A DNA stretch of 64,000 nucleotides from Glebionis coronaria (Eukaryota; Streptophyta; Magnoliopsida; Asterales; Asteraceae): assembly GCA_025667525.1 (NCBI GenBank), contig JANFOE010000581.1, positions 496,001 to 560,000 of the forward strand, given 5' to 3'. Position 1 is the first letter of the stretch, and each line of letters begins with the position of its first letter. This document shows, one piece after another, positions 33,183 to 45,303 of the stretch. The notes under the pieces are model-generated. The model was given only the letters and a program-made list of their open reading frames with translations. It was not told the origin of the DNA and ran no database searches. A program made the position numbers and the translations under genes.

Positions 33183-36100
33183 ATGCGTACACGATCAACG
33201 TCTTATCAAGAGCCCGAGCCTCTCGAAGACTTAGACATGGCCGGTGTACAAAACAACAACAATAACCCACCTCTCAACAATAATAACAACAACAATAACA
33301 ATCCTCCTCTTAACAACAATGAGCCTCTACCGGATAATCGCCCGATGATTGAACTTTTGCAAGCACATGTAGATGGTAACGATGATCCAATTGTCATACC
33401 CGCGATTGCAGCCAACAACTTTGAGCTCAAATCCGGCTTTATCCAGATGGTCTCTGCTCAACCATTCTTGGGACGTACCATTGATGATCCACATGACCAC
33501 ATTAAGAGATTCTTGCAACTCACTAATACGGTCAAATTTAATGGTGTTCCACAAGAGGTAATCCATTTACAACTTTTTCCCTTTTCTTTAGAGGGACAAG
33601 CCCGGCATTGGCTTGCTAAGGAACCGCCACAGAGTATTCTTACATGGACGGATTTAGAGACCAAGTTTATCAACTACTTTTTCCCACCCTCTCGTACTAC
33701 CGCTTTGCGGAATGAAATTGTCAATTTTGAACAAAAGTACGATGTGTCTTTTAGTGAATCTTGGGATCGTTTCAAAGATCTTTTAAGAAAATGCCCACAA
33801 CATGGTTTTACCAAAGTGCACCAAATTAATACTTTTTATAATGGTTTAAGCATGAATGACCAAGATTCACTAAACAGTGCCTCGGGGGTAATATTTTGGC
33901 CAAGACTTCCAATGCTGCTTGGGATATCATTGAGAATAAGTCTCGTGTGCAAACCAAGAGTGTTCGGACCAATGTCGCTAGTGCTAGTACTAGTGACAGC
34001 GACAATCGACTTGACAAAATTACTACGCTTCTTGAATCGCTTGTTACCCACACCGCGAACAACACCAACAGCATCAACGCTAAAAACGCTCAAGACGCTC
34101 ATGTCAATGCTGTTAGCCAACCATGTGAGATATGCGGGGGTCCTCACTCTTACACCACTTGTACTGCCACCCAAGACTACCCTTCTGAGAATGTGAATGC
34201 ATCATACGGTACCTATCCTCAACCCGCTTATCAAGCTCGTCCTCAAGGTGACCGCAACTTGCTTAGCTATCATTCCCACAACTATCTATCACCACCCGGT
34301 TATACTCCTAACAACCCAAACCAACAACAAAACCTCAACCGCCCTCCTCAACAACAACAACAACCTCGTGGACCATACATACCACCTCACAAACAACCAC
34401 ATCCACCTCAAAGAAACAACCAAGTTTACCAGCAACCTGCTTATCAACCACCCGCATACAATGCTCCTTCCAACCAACCTACCGCATTACACCAAGACAT
34501 TGGAACCTACATGAGGACTAACGATGTGATCGTGGACAATCTCCAACAGGAAGTGCGCAACTTGAAAGCAGACCTGGTGAAACAAGGGAACGATCTGAGA
34601 GCTGATATGAGAAACACTTTGGATAGTCAAACGAATGACTTAAAGAACATGATGGCTAGTTTCTTCCAAGGTAATCAACCCTCTTCTTCGGGTACTCTTT
34701 CGAGTAACACCGTTGCGAATCCAAGAGGGGAGATGAAAGCAATCACCACTCGCAGTGGCAAAGGTACCAAGGAACCCGAGCTTCCTATACCTCCACCGGT
34801 GCTTGTGACTAAGGAGAACGAGTCCCCTGCTCCTATTCCTCCTCCTTCTACTTCCCCAATTTCTCCGCCTCTTACTTCTACCCCTCCTCCACCCAAGGAT
34901 GTGAGTGATCCTTCGATCCCAAAGCCTTCCTCTTCTTCCGATATACCTTATCCCTCAAGGTTGAGGAAAGAGAAGCTCAAAAGCAAGGATGATATTCAGG
35001 TTTCAAACTTTCTCAAAATGTTTAAACAATTGAATTTTAACATCTCCTTCGCTGAGGCTCTCGCTCACATGCCTAAGTACGCGAAAATGTCCAAAGATCT
35101 TCTTAGCGACAAGGAAAAGCTTCTTGATATTCCTAACACCCAACTTAATGAGAATTGCTCTGCAGTGCTCTTAAGGAAATTGCCAACTAAGCTTGGTGAT
35201 CCGGGTCGTTTCTTAATCCCTTGTAACTTTCCGGGAGTAGAGAATTGCATCGCCGTAGCCGATCTAGGTGCCAGTATTAATCTAATGCCTCTAAGCGTTT
35301 GGAAGCAATTATCTCTCCCTGAGCTAGTCCCCACCAAAATGACTTTGGAATTAGCCAACCGTACGGTTGCTTATCCAGTGGGGATAGCCGAAGACGTCTT
35401 TGTAGGAGTCGACAAATTCACTTTTCCTGCCGATTTCGTCGTCGTCGACTACGAGATGGACCCTCGTGTGCCATTAATTGTTGGTCGTCCATTCCTGAGG
35501 ACCGGTCGCACTCTCATCGATGTTGAAGCCGGTGAGCTTATCATGAGAGTGGGTGACGATAAAATCGTTTTCAAAATGGGAAAGTTGTCTAAACAACCTT
35601 ATTCTAACGAGAGTGTTAATTGTATTGACGTTCTTAATGAGGCTTGTGAAGAACACTTCAAAGATGCTTGCAAAAGTATTCCTACCTCTCTTCCCAATGT
35701 TGAGACCGTTTCCTCTATCGATTCATCACTATCTCTATTTGGAGAAAGTGATTTCCTTTGGAAAGATTTGGAAGCCACCATGGGAGATGTGAACTTAGCT
35801 AATGACGATTCTACCACCAATTGGGATGAAGATCTCCGCCTCATTGAGAACCTTCTTAACGAAGACAATCTTTCTCCACCATCTCCCACGGTTATTGCTA
35901 TCGATGCTCCGACTTTGAAAACGCCTCCCATCGAAAATCCTCCGTATTTAGAACTTAAGGAGTTGCCGCCCCATCTCGAGTACGTATTCCTTGAAGAAAA
36001 CAAGAAGTCGCCTATCATCATCGCGAAGGACTTGAAAGAAGAAGAGAAATCTCGCCTCATCGATGTGCTTAAAGATCATAAGAAGGCAATTGCTTGGAAC

Positions 36101-38780
36101 ATTTCTGATATCCGCGGAATTGATCCGAACTTTTTTACTCACAAGATTCTCATGGAAGATGACTTTAAACCCGCAATCCAGAACCAAAGAAGGGTTAATC
36201 CTCGCATTCATGACGTCATCAAACAAGAGGTTATCAAACTTCTTGATGCCGGCTTGATTTACCCTATTTCGGATTCGCCGTGGGTAAGTCCCGTCCATTG
36301 TGTGCCCAAGAAGGGCGGAATAACCGTTGTTCCCAATGAACACAACGAGTTGATTCCCACTCGTCTCGTTACTGGGTGGAGAGTTTGTATTGATTATCGC
36401 AAGCTCAATGATGCCACGAGAAAAGATCACTTTCCTCTTCCTTTCATGGATCAAATGCTCGAGCGTCTAGCGGGTAATGATTATTACTGCTTCTTAGACG
36501 GTTTCTCCGGGTATTTTCAAATTCCCATCGATCCCAAAGACCAAGAAAAGACCACATTCACTTGTCCCTACGGAACATTTGCTTACAAACGTATGCCTTT
36601 CGGTTTATGCAATGCTCCTGGGACGTTCCAAAGGTGTATGATGGCTATCTTCCATGACATGGTGGAAGACACTATGGAAGTATTCATGGATGATTTCTCT
36701 GTTTATGGCGACTCTTTCTCTGCTTGCCTTGCCAATTTAGAACGTATGCTTAAGCGGTGTGAAGACACTCGCCTTGTTCTTAATTCGGAAAAATGCCATT
36801 TCATGGTAAAAGAGGGCATCGTGCTAGGACACAAGATCTCCAAAGCCGGTCTCGAAGTAGACCGTGCTAAAGTTGATGTTATCGCTAAGTTGCCTCCACC
36901 TTCAACCGTGAAGGGTGTGAGAAGTTTCCTTGGTCATGCGGGCTTCTACCGTTGATTCATCAAAGATTTTTCTCAAATCGCTCGCCCGATGACCCACCTC
37001 TTGGAAAAAGATACTCCTTTTATCTTTTCCACAGAGTGTCTTGAAGCCTTCAACTTGCTTAAGGATAAGCTAAATAAGGCACCGGGTCTTGGTTACCCCT
37101 AATTGGGAGCTTCCCTTTGAGTTGATGTGCGATGCTAGTGACTTCGCTATTGGAGCAGTTCTGGGCCAAAGAGTGAACAAACACTTCCAACCAATCCATT
37201 ACGCTAGCAAGACTATGACTGGGGCTCAATTGCATTACATGACAACCGAAAAAGAGCTTTTAGCTGTTGTGTATGCCTTTGAAAATTTTCGCCCCTATCT
37301 TGTCCTTTCCACCACAATCGTGTATACCGATCATTCCGCGTTGAAGTACTTGTTGACTAAACAAGATTCCAAACCAAGACTTCTTCGCTGGGTTTTGCTA
37401 CTCCAAGAATTTAAAATCGAAATTCGCGATAAAAAAGGAGCTGAAAACCTAGCTGCGGATCATCTCAGTAGACTTGAGGATCCTTACCAAGGGGATCATC
37501 CGAACAAAGAAATCAATGATTCTTTTCCCCTGGAGACCTTAATGTCTATCAACTCGACTTCTGATGAAACCCCGTGGTTTGCGGACATTGCAAACTACTT
37601 GGCGGGTGGAATTCTCGTTGACGGGTTAACATCCCAGAAAAAGAAGAAGTTCTTTAACGACATTAAGAATTACTTTTGGGATGACCCGTATCTATTCAAG
37701 CAATGTGCTGACTTGATTATTCGCTGATGTGTTGATGGACTGGCAGCTTTAGAAATCCTTGACGCTTGCCACAAAGGACCCACCAGTGGTCACTTTGGTC
37801 CCAACTACACCGCCAAAAAAGTGTTTGAATCGGGATTTTATTGGCCCACCATTTATCGTGATGCTCACGAGATGGTTAAACATTGTGATGCTTGCCAAAA
37901 ACAAGGCAAGATCACACATAAAGATGAGATGCCTCAGAATTTCATTCAAGAATGTGAAATCTTTGATGTTTGGGGTATCGACTTTATGGGGCCATTCCCT
38001 TCATCTAAAGGAAACAAATACATCCTTGTAGCCGTTGACTACGTCTCCAAATGGGTTGAAGCCAAAGCTTTACCCACTAATGATGCAAGGGTGGTTTGTA
38101 ACTTTTTGAAATCGCTGTTCGCTAGATTCGGTGTGCCTCGTGCCATTATTAGTGATCGCGGGACTCATTTTTGCAACGACCAATTTGCTAGAGTCATGGC
38201 TAAGTATGGTGTAAATCATCGTCTTTCCACCGCCTACCACCCACAAACTAATGGCCAGGCTGAAATATCCAACCGAGGATTAAAGCGAATTCTCGAAATA
38301 ACCGTGGGAGAGCATCGTGCCTCATGGGCTGATAAACTTGATGATGCTTTGTGGGCTTTTCGTACCGCTTACAAGACTCCGATTGGTTGTACACCATATC
38401 GTCTCGTGTACGGGAAAGCGTGCCACCTCCCCCATTGAGTTGGAGCACAAGGCTTACTGGGCCTTGAAGTGGGCTAATTTTGATATCAACAAAGCCGGTG
38501 ACCTACGCAAGATCCAACTCAATGAGCTGAATGAACTCCGTAATGAGGCTTATGAAAATTCTTTGATCTATAAGGAGAAGACTAAGCTCATTCACGACTC
38601 TAAGACTAAAAACCGAGAGTTCCAAGTTGGAGACAAAGTTTTACTTTTTAACTCTCGGTTGAAAATCTTTTCGGGCAAGCTAAAATCTCGTTGGTCCTGC
38701 CCATTCACCATTGCCCAAATTTTTCCATATGGTACTCTCGAGCTCGCTCAACCTAATGGACCTAATTTTAAGGTGAATGG
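33183..38780 (+). pseudogene. Athila gag-pol, multiply interrupted
   Basis: Gag starts at 33183 and loses frame near 33885 (a G-run one base short), continuing in the next frame to 36955. A zinc-knuckle-like CEICGGPHSYTTC lies at 34124-34162. The protease motif is DLGASINLMP (about 35260). RT has FMDDFSVYG (about 36685-36710). A stop (36954) and a frameshift near 37085 precede RNase H ([20 protein letters not shown]). Another stop (37725) precedes integrase: CDACQKQGK, then D/D/E in [16 protein letters not shown] and [12 protein letters not shown] frameshift near 38430 (five C) precedes the C-terminal part. The frame ...NFKVNG is cut by the Copia insertion and resumes at 50947 with QRVKLYFGEDI. 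Gag packages RNA; Pol copies and integrates it. With five lesions it cannot encode an intact polyprotein. Confidence 0.9.
38776..38780. repeat. Target-site duplication AATGG, left copy
   Basis: AATGG here and at 50942-50946 flank the nested Copia element. Removing the element and one copy restores an uninterrupted Athila coding sequence across the site. Confidence 0.95.
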
Positions 38781-39178
38781 TGTTGTCCCTAATATATGAT
38801 GATTGTAATACACGAATTTAAAGAAAGAAAGGTAGAATGAGAAGAATTCTAGAGAGAGAAAGTAGTGAGAGAAAGTAGAGAGAAAATGGTTGGTGAAACT
38901 TGTGGAATATTAGATTAGAGAAAATGAAATGACCAACACCCTTCCTAACATGCTAGGAAGGGTTTATATAGCCTTTGCTTACATGTAGCTTAATGGGCTA
39001 TATGATCATGGGCCGGGCTTTCCTTTTGGGCTTTGGTTACTTATTAATGAACCTTAGCTTAAGGTTAAGCCCGTAATAACACGACTAATATACTACCTAT
39101 TACAACGTTCTAAAATACGATACATAATAAACATATGACCGAGCATTCTTGTTTGGCTCAATATTTTTGAGGCTAACA
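38781..39178 (-). repeat. Copia 3' LTR (minus orientation)
   Basis: 398 bp, plus-strand ends TGTTGTCCC and GGCTAACA. Differs from the other copy at ggtaGaatg/ggtaTaatg and acttGtgg/acttAtgg. It contains the hairpin CCCTTCCTA (38939-38947) / TAGGAAGGG (38954-38962) directly downstream (minus sense) of TATATAAA (38970-38963). Confidence 0.95.
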
Positions 39179-39194
39179 ATCTCCCCCAATGAGA
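39179..39194 (-). other. Polypurine tract of the Copia element
   Basis: Minus strand reads ctcattgggggagat immediately before the LTR, the usual plus-strand primer site. Confidence 0.8.
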
Positions 39195-41760
39195 GGTCAT
39201 AAACCTTGGTCATTTAGGAAATTTGTAGAGATTACTAATCTCGCCATAAATGAGTCTTGAACGTGTAATCGTAGTCTTGTTCCTTGATGCTGTGATCTTT
39301 GAGCCTTTGTCGTTGTCTTTCGACTTTGTCTTTAAGCTTGAGATCTTCAAATCATCCTTGACTTGTCTTTGCCATCTTGTGATCTTGCGTCTTCATCCAC
39401 ATGCTCACACTATTAATTGTTGAATATGTCCTTAGGCATGAGTATGTGGTTTCTGAATCATTGACTTTGCTGTGTACACCGTGACGCCACCTTCTCGAGA
39501 TAAAACATAGACACGGACTGAATGGCTTTGACATTCGTCCTAATTCGGTAGCGTTTTACCTCCGGTCGGTGAAGACCGTTATACGATATTAAATATCGTA
39601 CCTGTGATCAGGTAGATTCAATTAAGAATCTCCTTGACAGGGTTTCGCGGCTGTACTAGCCGTTCTCTTTACTTGACCGTCTCAAAGCAAGACTGCGAAC
39701 ATAAAGAGTGAATCAATTGGATAAATATCCGCTTGATTAAAGTCGTCAATTCAAATTCCTGGAACAAGTTTGATTCATTAAGAATCTTACCATTGTTGCT
39801 TTCCAGTTGACACAAGCTTGATTCATAAGAATCTCGCAAGTTACCTACCGTAGCGCTGTTTGAGGTTGACGCTAGAAGGATTTCCATTTGTCACTGTGAA
39901 TATTAATGAATATCACTCTGAATGTTCTGGCAAGACCATAAAGATATTGCGTAGAAACCTGAAACGAGTTTGAATCAATTCAGAATCAAACCACTGTTGC
40001 TTTTCAGTTTTGCACATGTTCAATCCATAAAGAATCTTGCATATGACCTACTGCAGTGCTGTTTGATGTTAACACTGGAAGGATTTCCACTCATCATTGT
40101 GAATACTAAGTAGTATCACTCTGAGTGTTCTAGCAATATCACAAGGATATAGCGTAGGACTCTCTTGATCTTCATCCGTGTGTCCTAACGAGATTTGATT
40201 GATCTCTTGGCTCTAGACTCGATTTGTGCACTTTTAGTGGTCGGAGGCTGGAGCAGATGCCACCTATTCAATATCAACTATCTCGAAGTGAGAAAGTCAA
40301 TAGTAGTCATGTTGTTCTCCGTGACAATAAAACAAACTTCTTTTGAGAGAAGCCTGAGTAGCTAGGAAAGGGTTGTGCTTCACATCACTGGGTCCATGAT
40401 GAGTTTGTCTTCATGATGAGTTGACCCGGTTTCTGCCTAAGTTGTATGGAGGGCTTCTTTCTTTAGACCCTTTATCCTTACATTTCTTTTTCATTCTTCA
40501 ACCCCTTCAATGCTTACCAAGACATCATTACTAGCACCTTGTTGTGATTGTTCCAGTGCTAGCATCAGTACTTAGTCGGCATTCTGCTACGTTCACATTC
40601 TACTCCATCTTTCCTAAGGACTTCTAATAATCTATTGGATTGTCCCTGGGAAGATCCCTCCGGTTCTGGTTGGATCATAGGACTTAAACCTAACCACCCT
40701 TTTGACACCAATAACGTCGTGAATTAAAGATGTTGTGGGTATTTGATCGTAACCATGAAAACCACTTTAAATTCTAACAAAGTGTTTGAAAACCATTTAA
40801 CACCTTGCTAGTTTTGTCATTTTAGAAATGCTCCCCCTTCACATGTGCATCGATAATCGAAAGTGTTTCGCACATGTAGGTAGGAGTGAAAGTGCTTGAG
40901 TCTTATATTAGATCACATTTTAATCACATTTTCTCCCCCTATCTCTAATATATAAAATCTTTTGATATTAGAGATACCAAATTTGATTAAAATATATTTT
41001 AAAAAAAATAGTCTTGAAATCTCTGGGAGAAATATGTGTTAATCTTTTGCATGAAGTTAAAATGCTCCCCCTCAAAAATTGATCCAATTGAATTGTCATT
41101 GTGAGGATATGATCCACATTTCGCTTTTTGAGGATGGGAGTTGTTGAACACACAATTTTTGAAAGATTTTGAATAATCATTGAGAAATTCTTGAAAAAAT
41201 TGTGTTCAACGCTTTTTGAAAAATCCTATTTCTTTTTGTCGAAGAGGTTTTTCTAAAGCATAAACTTGAGTTCATAGACTTTGAATGTCTTGACGAATCC
41301 ACTCAAGTGTAAGAAGATTTCTCTTCTTTTGCTGAGGGTAAGAGTACTAAATCGTACACTCCCCCGTGAATATCGATCCGGGTTGCAATCTGAAAGTGAT
41401 TACAAGCCATTGTGTTGAGCTCAAAACGTTGAATGTTTTGTGACAAGCTCAACCCGTGATAGATTGCTCTACCCATTGTTTGGAAATATTGTCCAAAATA
41501 GACAATTTCCTTTATTAAAAGAAGAAATGACATGTTTTGAAAAATATTTACAACTTTCATTCGAGCTTTATGTACACACCCGTGTCGTTATTGAGCGACA
41601 TTTCTAGGCACGTCCATATTATCGATACTGAAAGACATGTCGAGAAGAATATTTTTTGGATTTTGAAAGATTTTTAATTTTGTGTTTTTCTTTTATGTGT
41701 TTTATATTTTTGTATTTTGCTTTTTCAAAGATATTTACAAGTTGATGTTTGATAGATAAA
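39195..41760 (-). other. Copia 3' non-coding region with paired about 205-bp repeats
   Basis: No reading frame over about 100 codons, so no env-like gene is supported. Two diverged repeat units of about 205 bp lie at about 39770-40150 (landmarks gttctggcaag at 39922 and gttctagcaat at 40127). The whole block is collinear with 6611-9019. Confidence 0.7.
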
Positions 41761-44700
41761 TCAAGCAGGCACCTTTGCCAGAATCTCCAGGTCTGCTGGA
41801 GTCAAACATCTCATACCAATTTGCCTAACGAGGTACTCAAACCTATCTTTCGACAGAGCTTTCGTAAACAAGTCGGCTAACTGGTAATCCGTTCCAACAA
41901 AGTATAATTCAACGATACCTCTTTCAACTTGTTCCTTTATGAAGTGGTATCTGACATCGATGTGCTTCGTGCGGGAATGCTGTACCGGATTGCAAGAGAT
42001 GGCTATGGCCGACTTTGAGTCACAATACATAGGTACTTTATCAAAGTGGAAGCCATAATCCGTGAGTTGTGTTCTCATCCAAAGAACTTGAGCACAACAC
42101 GCAGATAGAGACACATACTCTGCTTCGGCTGATGAAAGTGAAGTGCAATCCTGCTTCTTGGAAGACCATCCCACAAGCTTATCTTGACCTAGAAATTGTG
42201 CACCACCAGAAGTACTTTTTCGTGTATCAAGACACCCTGCATGATCAGAATCTGAATAGGCCGTTAGAAAGAAACCGGTTTCCCTCGGATACCAGAGTCC
42301 CAAATGAATGGTATTCTTGAGGTACCGAAAGATCCGTTTAACCTCCTTGAGGTGCTTTTCAATGGGTCGTGCTTGATATCGTGCACAATAACATGTAGCA
42401 TGATGAATATCAGGTCTGCTTGCTGTCAAGTACATGAGGGAACCAATCATGGAACGATATCTCGTTTGATCGATGGCATTTCCCTCCAAGTCAGCATCTA
42501 GCGATGTGGTTGATAATGGTGTCCCAACGGGGTCACATGAAGTCATACCATGCTTTTTGATTATCTCTTGACAATACTTAGCTTGGTTTATAAAGATACC
42601 ACTTGGGGATTGGTGAACTTGAATTCCTAGAAAGAATTTTAGTTCGCCCATCATAGACATTTCAAATCTGCTGTGCATTATTTTTTCAAACCATTTTGAA
42701 AGTTTTGGGTTTGTAGATCCGAAAATAATGTCATCAACATAAATTTGCACAAGCAGAATGTCATCCCCATATTTATAAGTGAACAAAGTTAAATCAATGG
42801 AAACTTTTGAGAAACCTTTGGATACCAGAAATTTCGAGAGCTCGTCGTACCACGCCCTTGGAGCTTGCTTGAGTCCATAAAGTGCTTTGTGGAGACGATA
42901 CACCTTGTCAGGATAATGAGGATCGACGAATCCTTCCGGCTGCGTGACATAGACTTCTTCCTTCAAAGGACCGTTAAGAAACGCCGTCTTTACGTCCATT
43001 TGATATACAATGAATCCCTTATGTGCAGCATAGGCAAGGAAAATCCTGACCGCTTCCATACGAGCAACTGGTGCAAATGATTCATCAAAATCAATTCCCT
43101 CTTTCTGGCCATACCCCTTAGCCACTAGCCTAGCTTTGTTCTTGATGATCGTATTCTCTTCATCCATCTTGTTTTTCCAGATCCAACGAAGATTTAATGG
43201 AGTCACATCGTATGGTCTGTCAACAAGTTCCCAGACTTTAAGTCTTTCAAATTGTTGAAGTTCATCCGTCATCGATTCAATCCAAGCATGATCAGCCATG
43301 GCTTCTTTGATGTTTTTCGGTTCAGCTGTACTCACGGCGAGTGCGAACATACAAACATCACCATCGGTTGCTAGTTGTCGTCTTGTACGAACAGGCTGTG
43401 AAGGGTTTCCAATTACGTGAACCAAAGGATGATCTCGGGTCCAATGATGTGTTAAAGGATGTCGTTGATAAAACGTATGCATGTTTGACGGATCAACATG
43501 GCGAGTAGAAGACTCTCCAGTTTCGTGTACCGGTGTACCGAATGGGTTGATAAATTCGTCTTCGTCAGATAATGCATCGTCTGCTTGATGTGTGTTCTCT
43601 GGAGCAATGACAGTAGTTGTGGATGTTGTAGGATCGATTGTTAATGTGATATTCTGAGGAGGTAAATCTGCAACAACCCGTGTTGAAGTAGATGAAGTTG
43701 TATCCTTTTGTTGACGATGAACGGTATCATCATTCTTATCATGAGTGACAGCGGAAGACTTCGATGAAACTTGTTTCTCCCCCGTGAAATATTCATCATA
43801 CATTGGTCCATATAACATTTCCAACTCTTCAAGTGTCGTATCCACTGTCATATCTGCTCTAGGAACATGTTCAGGAACCAGCTTTGAACTTGACGGTTCA
43901 TTGTTGTGGTCTTGAGGTCCGAGTTCCGTGCGGTTGTGAACGGAAGTCGTTTGTCGTTGTGGATCGGGACTTAAACTTCTTTGTTCAAGTGCCATTTCTT
44001 GCAATTCATCAAATCTGATATGAATAGTCTCGACTATCAATTTTGTTCTCTTGTTGTACACTCTGTATCCCTTAGACTGAGTTGCATATCCCACTAAGAT
44101 GCATGCATCACCTTTCTCTTTCATCTTGTCCAGATTTTCACCGTCTCGAATAATGTAACACGTACATCCAAAAACGTGAAGGTGTTTGAGTGAAGGTTTG
44201 CGATCATTAATTATGTGATATGGTGTCTTTTCGTGTTTTGGGATAACTAAGGAGCGGTTTTGTGTGTAGCATGCGGTTGACACGGCTTCGGCCCAAAAGT
44301 ATAGTGGAAGTTTTGAAGCGGATAATAATGTTCGAGCAGCCTCAACTAAAGTACGATTTCGTCTTTCAACAACGCCGTTTTGTTCGGGTGTTCGAGCAAT
44401 AGATGTTTCATGTTCAATTCCTTCAGCTTCAAAATAGTTTCTCAGTTTTGAATTCAAAAATTCAGTACCTCTGTCAGTACAAACCACTTTAACTTGAGCT
44501 TGAAGACCATGTTGTATCACTTTAAGGAAGCTGATGAGAACATCGGGTGTTTCATCCTTGGACCTCAAGAAGTGAGTCCATGTGTACCTTGAGTAGTCAT
44601 CGACAATTACCATAACGTATTTCTTCCCATTGATACTTTGAACACGCATGGGACCACACAAATCTATATGAAGAAGATCTAACCGTCCTTTAGAGCTTGG

Positions 44701-45303
44701 TGTAGTCTTTGTCTTGAAACTACTCCGTTTAGCTTTACAAAGCTCACAAGAAGAACAAAGATGATCTTTGATGAATTTCAAGTTAGGAAGGCCTCGCACA
44801 ATATCTTTCTTAGAAAGCAAGTTGATGGTATCGAAGTTAAGATGAGATAAACGTTGATGCCATAACCAAGCTTGAGTCGTTGAAGCTTTAGCCATGAAAC
44901 AGATTGGAGTTGAAGATGTGGAGTCTTGTAGTGAAATAGTGTAGAGATCAGTACCCCGTGTTCCGGTAAGTAAGTCATTCCCATTATAATCACGAACAAA
45001 ACATGTCTTCTTTCTAAAAGTAACCTCCAAATCCGCATCACAGAATTGACCAACCGAGAAAAGATTATGATTGAGCCCTTCGACGTAGTAAACCCTTTTG
45101 ATAGTGATATTCCCCTGAACCAAGTCTCCATATCCTAGGATCGGTGCAAATTGATCATTTCCGAATCGGACCGTACCCAGGAACTTCTCCACGAAGTTAA
45201 TTAGAAGCTTGAGATTCCCCGTCATGTGCTTCGTGCATCCGGAGTCCATTATGAAGAGAATTAGTTCGATCACCTGCAGAAGAATTAGAACACGATGGAG
45301 CAT
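41761..45303 (-). CDS. Copia pol polyprotein: protease, integrase, reverse transcriptase, RNase H
   Basis: An uninterrupted frame of 1180 codons. The protease tail has the catalytic motif [10 protein letters not shown] (residue 20 on). The integrase zinc region is HQRLSHLNF...CELCKAKRS, and the core has the D/D/E residues in [18 protein letters not shown] and [13 protein letters not shown] begins near [11 protein letters not shown] with [11 protein letters not shown] and the active site [10 protein letters not shown] (about 42730). RNase H has [17 protein letters not shown] (about 42240) and [13 protein letters not shown]. It overlaps the end of gag by 107 nt in a different frame (+1 relative to gag), so expression needs a frameshift or the frame is mutated. 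The listed start is only the first ATG of the frame. All catalytic residues seen are intact, so enzyme activity is plausible. Confidence 0.92.
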   Translation of the reverse strand: MLHRVLILLQVIELILFIMDSGCTKHMTGNLKLLINFVEKFLGTVRFGNDQFAPILGYGDLVQGNITIKRVYYVEGLNHNLFSVGQFCDADLEVTFRKKTCFVRDYNGNDLLTGTRGTDLYTISLQDSTSSTPICFMAKASTTQAWLWHQRLSHLNFDTINLLSKKDIVRGLPNLKFIKDHLCSSCELCKAKRSSFKTKTTPSSKGRLDLLHIDLCGPMRVQSINGKKYVMVIVDDYSRYTWTHFLRSKDETPDVLISFLKVIQHGLQAQVKVVCTDRGTEFLNSKLRNYFEAEGIEHETSIARTPEQNGVVERRNRTLVEAARTLLSASKLPLYFWAEAVSTACYTQNRSLVIPKHEKTPYHIINDRKPSLKHLHVFGCTCYIIRDGENLDKMKEKGDACILVGYATQSKGYRVYNKRTKLIVETIHIRFDELQEMALEQRSLSPDPQRQTTSVHNRTELGPQDHNNEPSSSKLVPEHVPRADMTVDTTLEELEMLYGPMYDEYFTGEKQVSSKSSAVTHDKNDDTVHRQQKDTTSSTSTRVVADLPPQNITLTIDPTTSTTTVIAPENTHQADDALSDEDEFINPFGTPVHETGESSTRHVDPSNMHTFYQRHPLTHHWTRDHPLVHVIGNPSQPVRTRRQLATDGDVCMFALAVSTAEPKNIKEAMADHAWIESMTDELQQFERLKVWELVDRPYDVTPLNLRWIWKNKMDEENTIIKNKARLVAKGYGQKEGIDFDESFAPVARMEAVRIFLAYAAHKGFIVYQMDVKTAFLNGPLKEEVYVTQPEGFVDPHYPDKVYRLHKALYGLKQAPRAWYDELSKFLVSKGFSKVSIDLTLFTYKYGDDILLVQIYVDDIIFGSTNPKLSKWFEKIMHSRFEMSMMGELKFFLGIQVHQSPSGIFINQAKYCQEIIKKHGMTSCDPVGTPLSTTSLDADLEGNAIDQTRYRSMIGSLMYLTASRPDIHHATCYCARYQARPIEKHLKEVKRIFRYLKNTIHLGLWYPRETGFFLTAYSDSDHAGCLDTRKSTSGGAQFLGQDKLVGWSSKKQDCTSLSSAEAEYVSLSACCAQVLWMRTQLTDYGFHFDKVPMYCDSKSAIAISCNPVQHSRTKHIDVRYHFIKEQVERGIVELYFVGTDYQLADLFTKALSKDRFEYLVRQIGMRCLTPADLEILAKVPA

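Noticed and set aside
41303..41560. 85-residue minus-strand open frame between Copia pol and the 3' LTR
   Set aside because: No motif; low-complexity and not preserved as a frame in the homologous block at 6.7-7.0 kb.
39195..41760. Possible env-like gene of a SIRE-type element
   Set aside because: No reading frame over about 100 codons and no membrane-protein pattern; the block is treated as non-coding.
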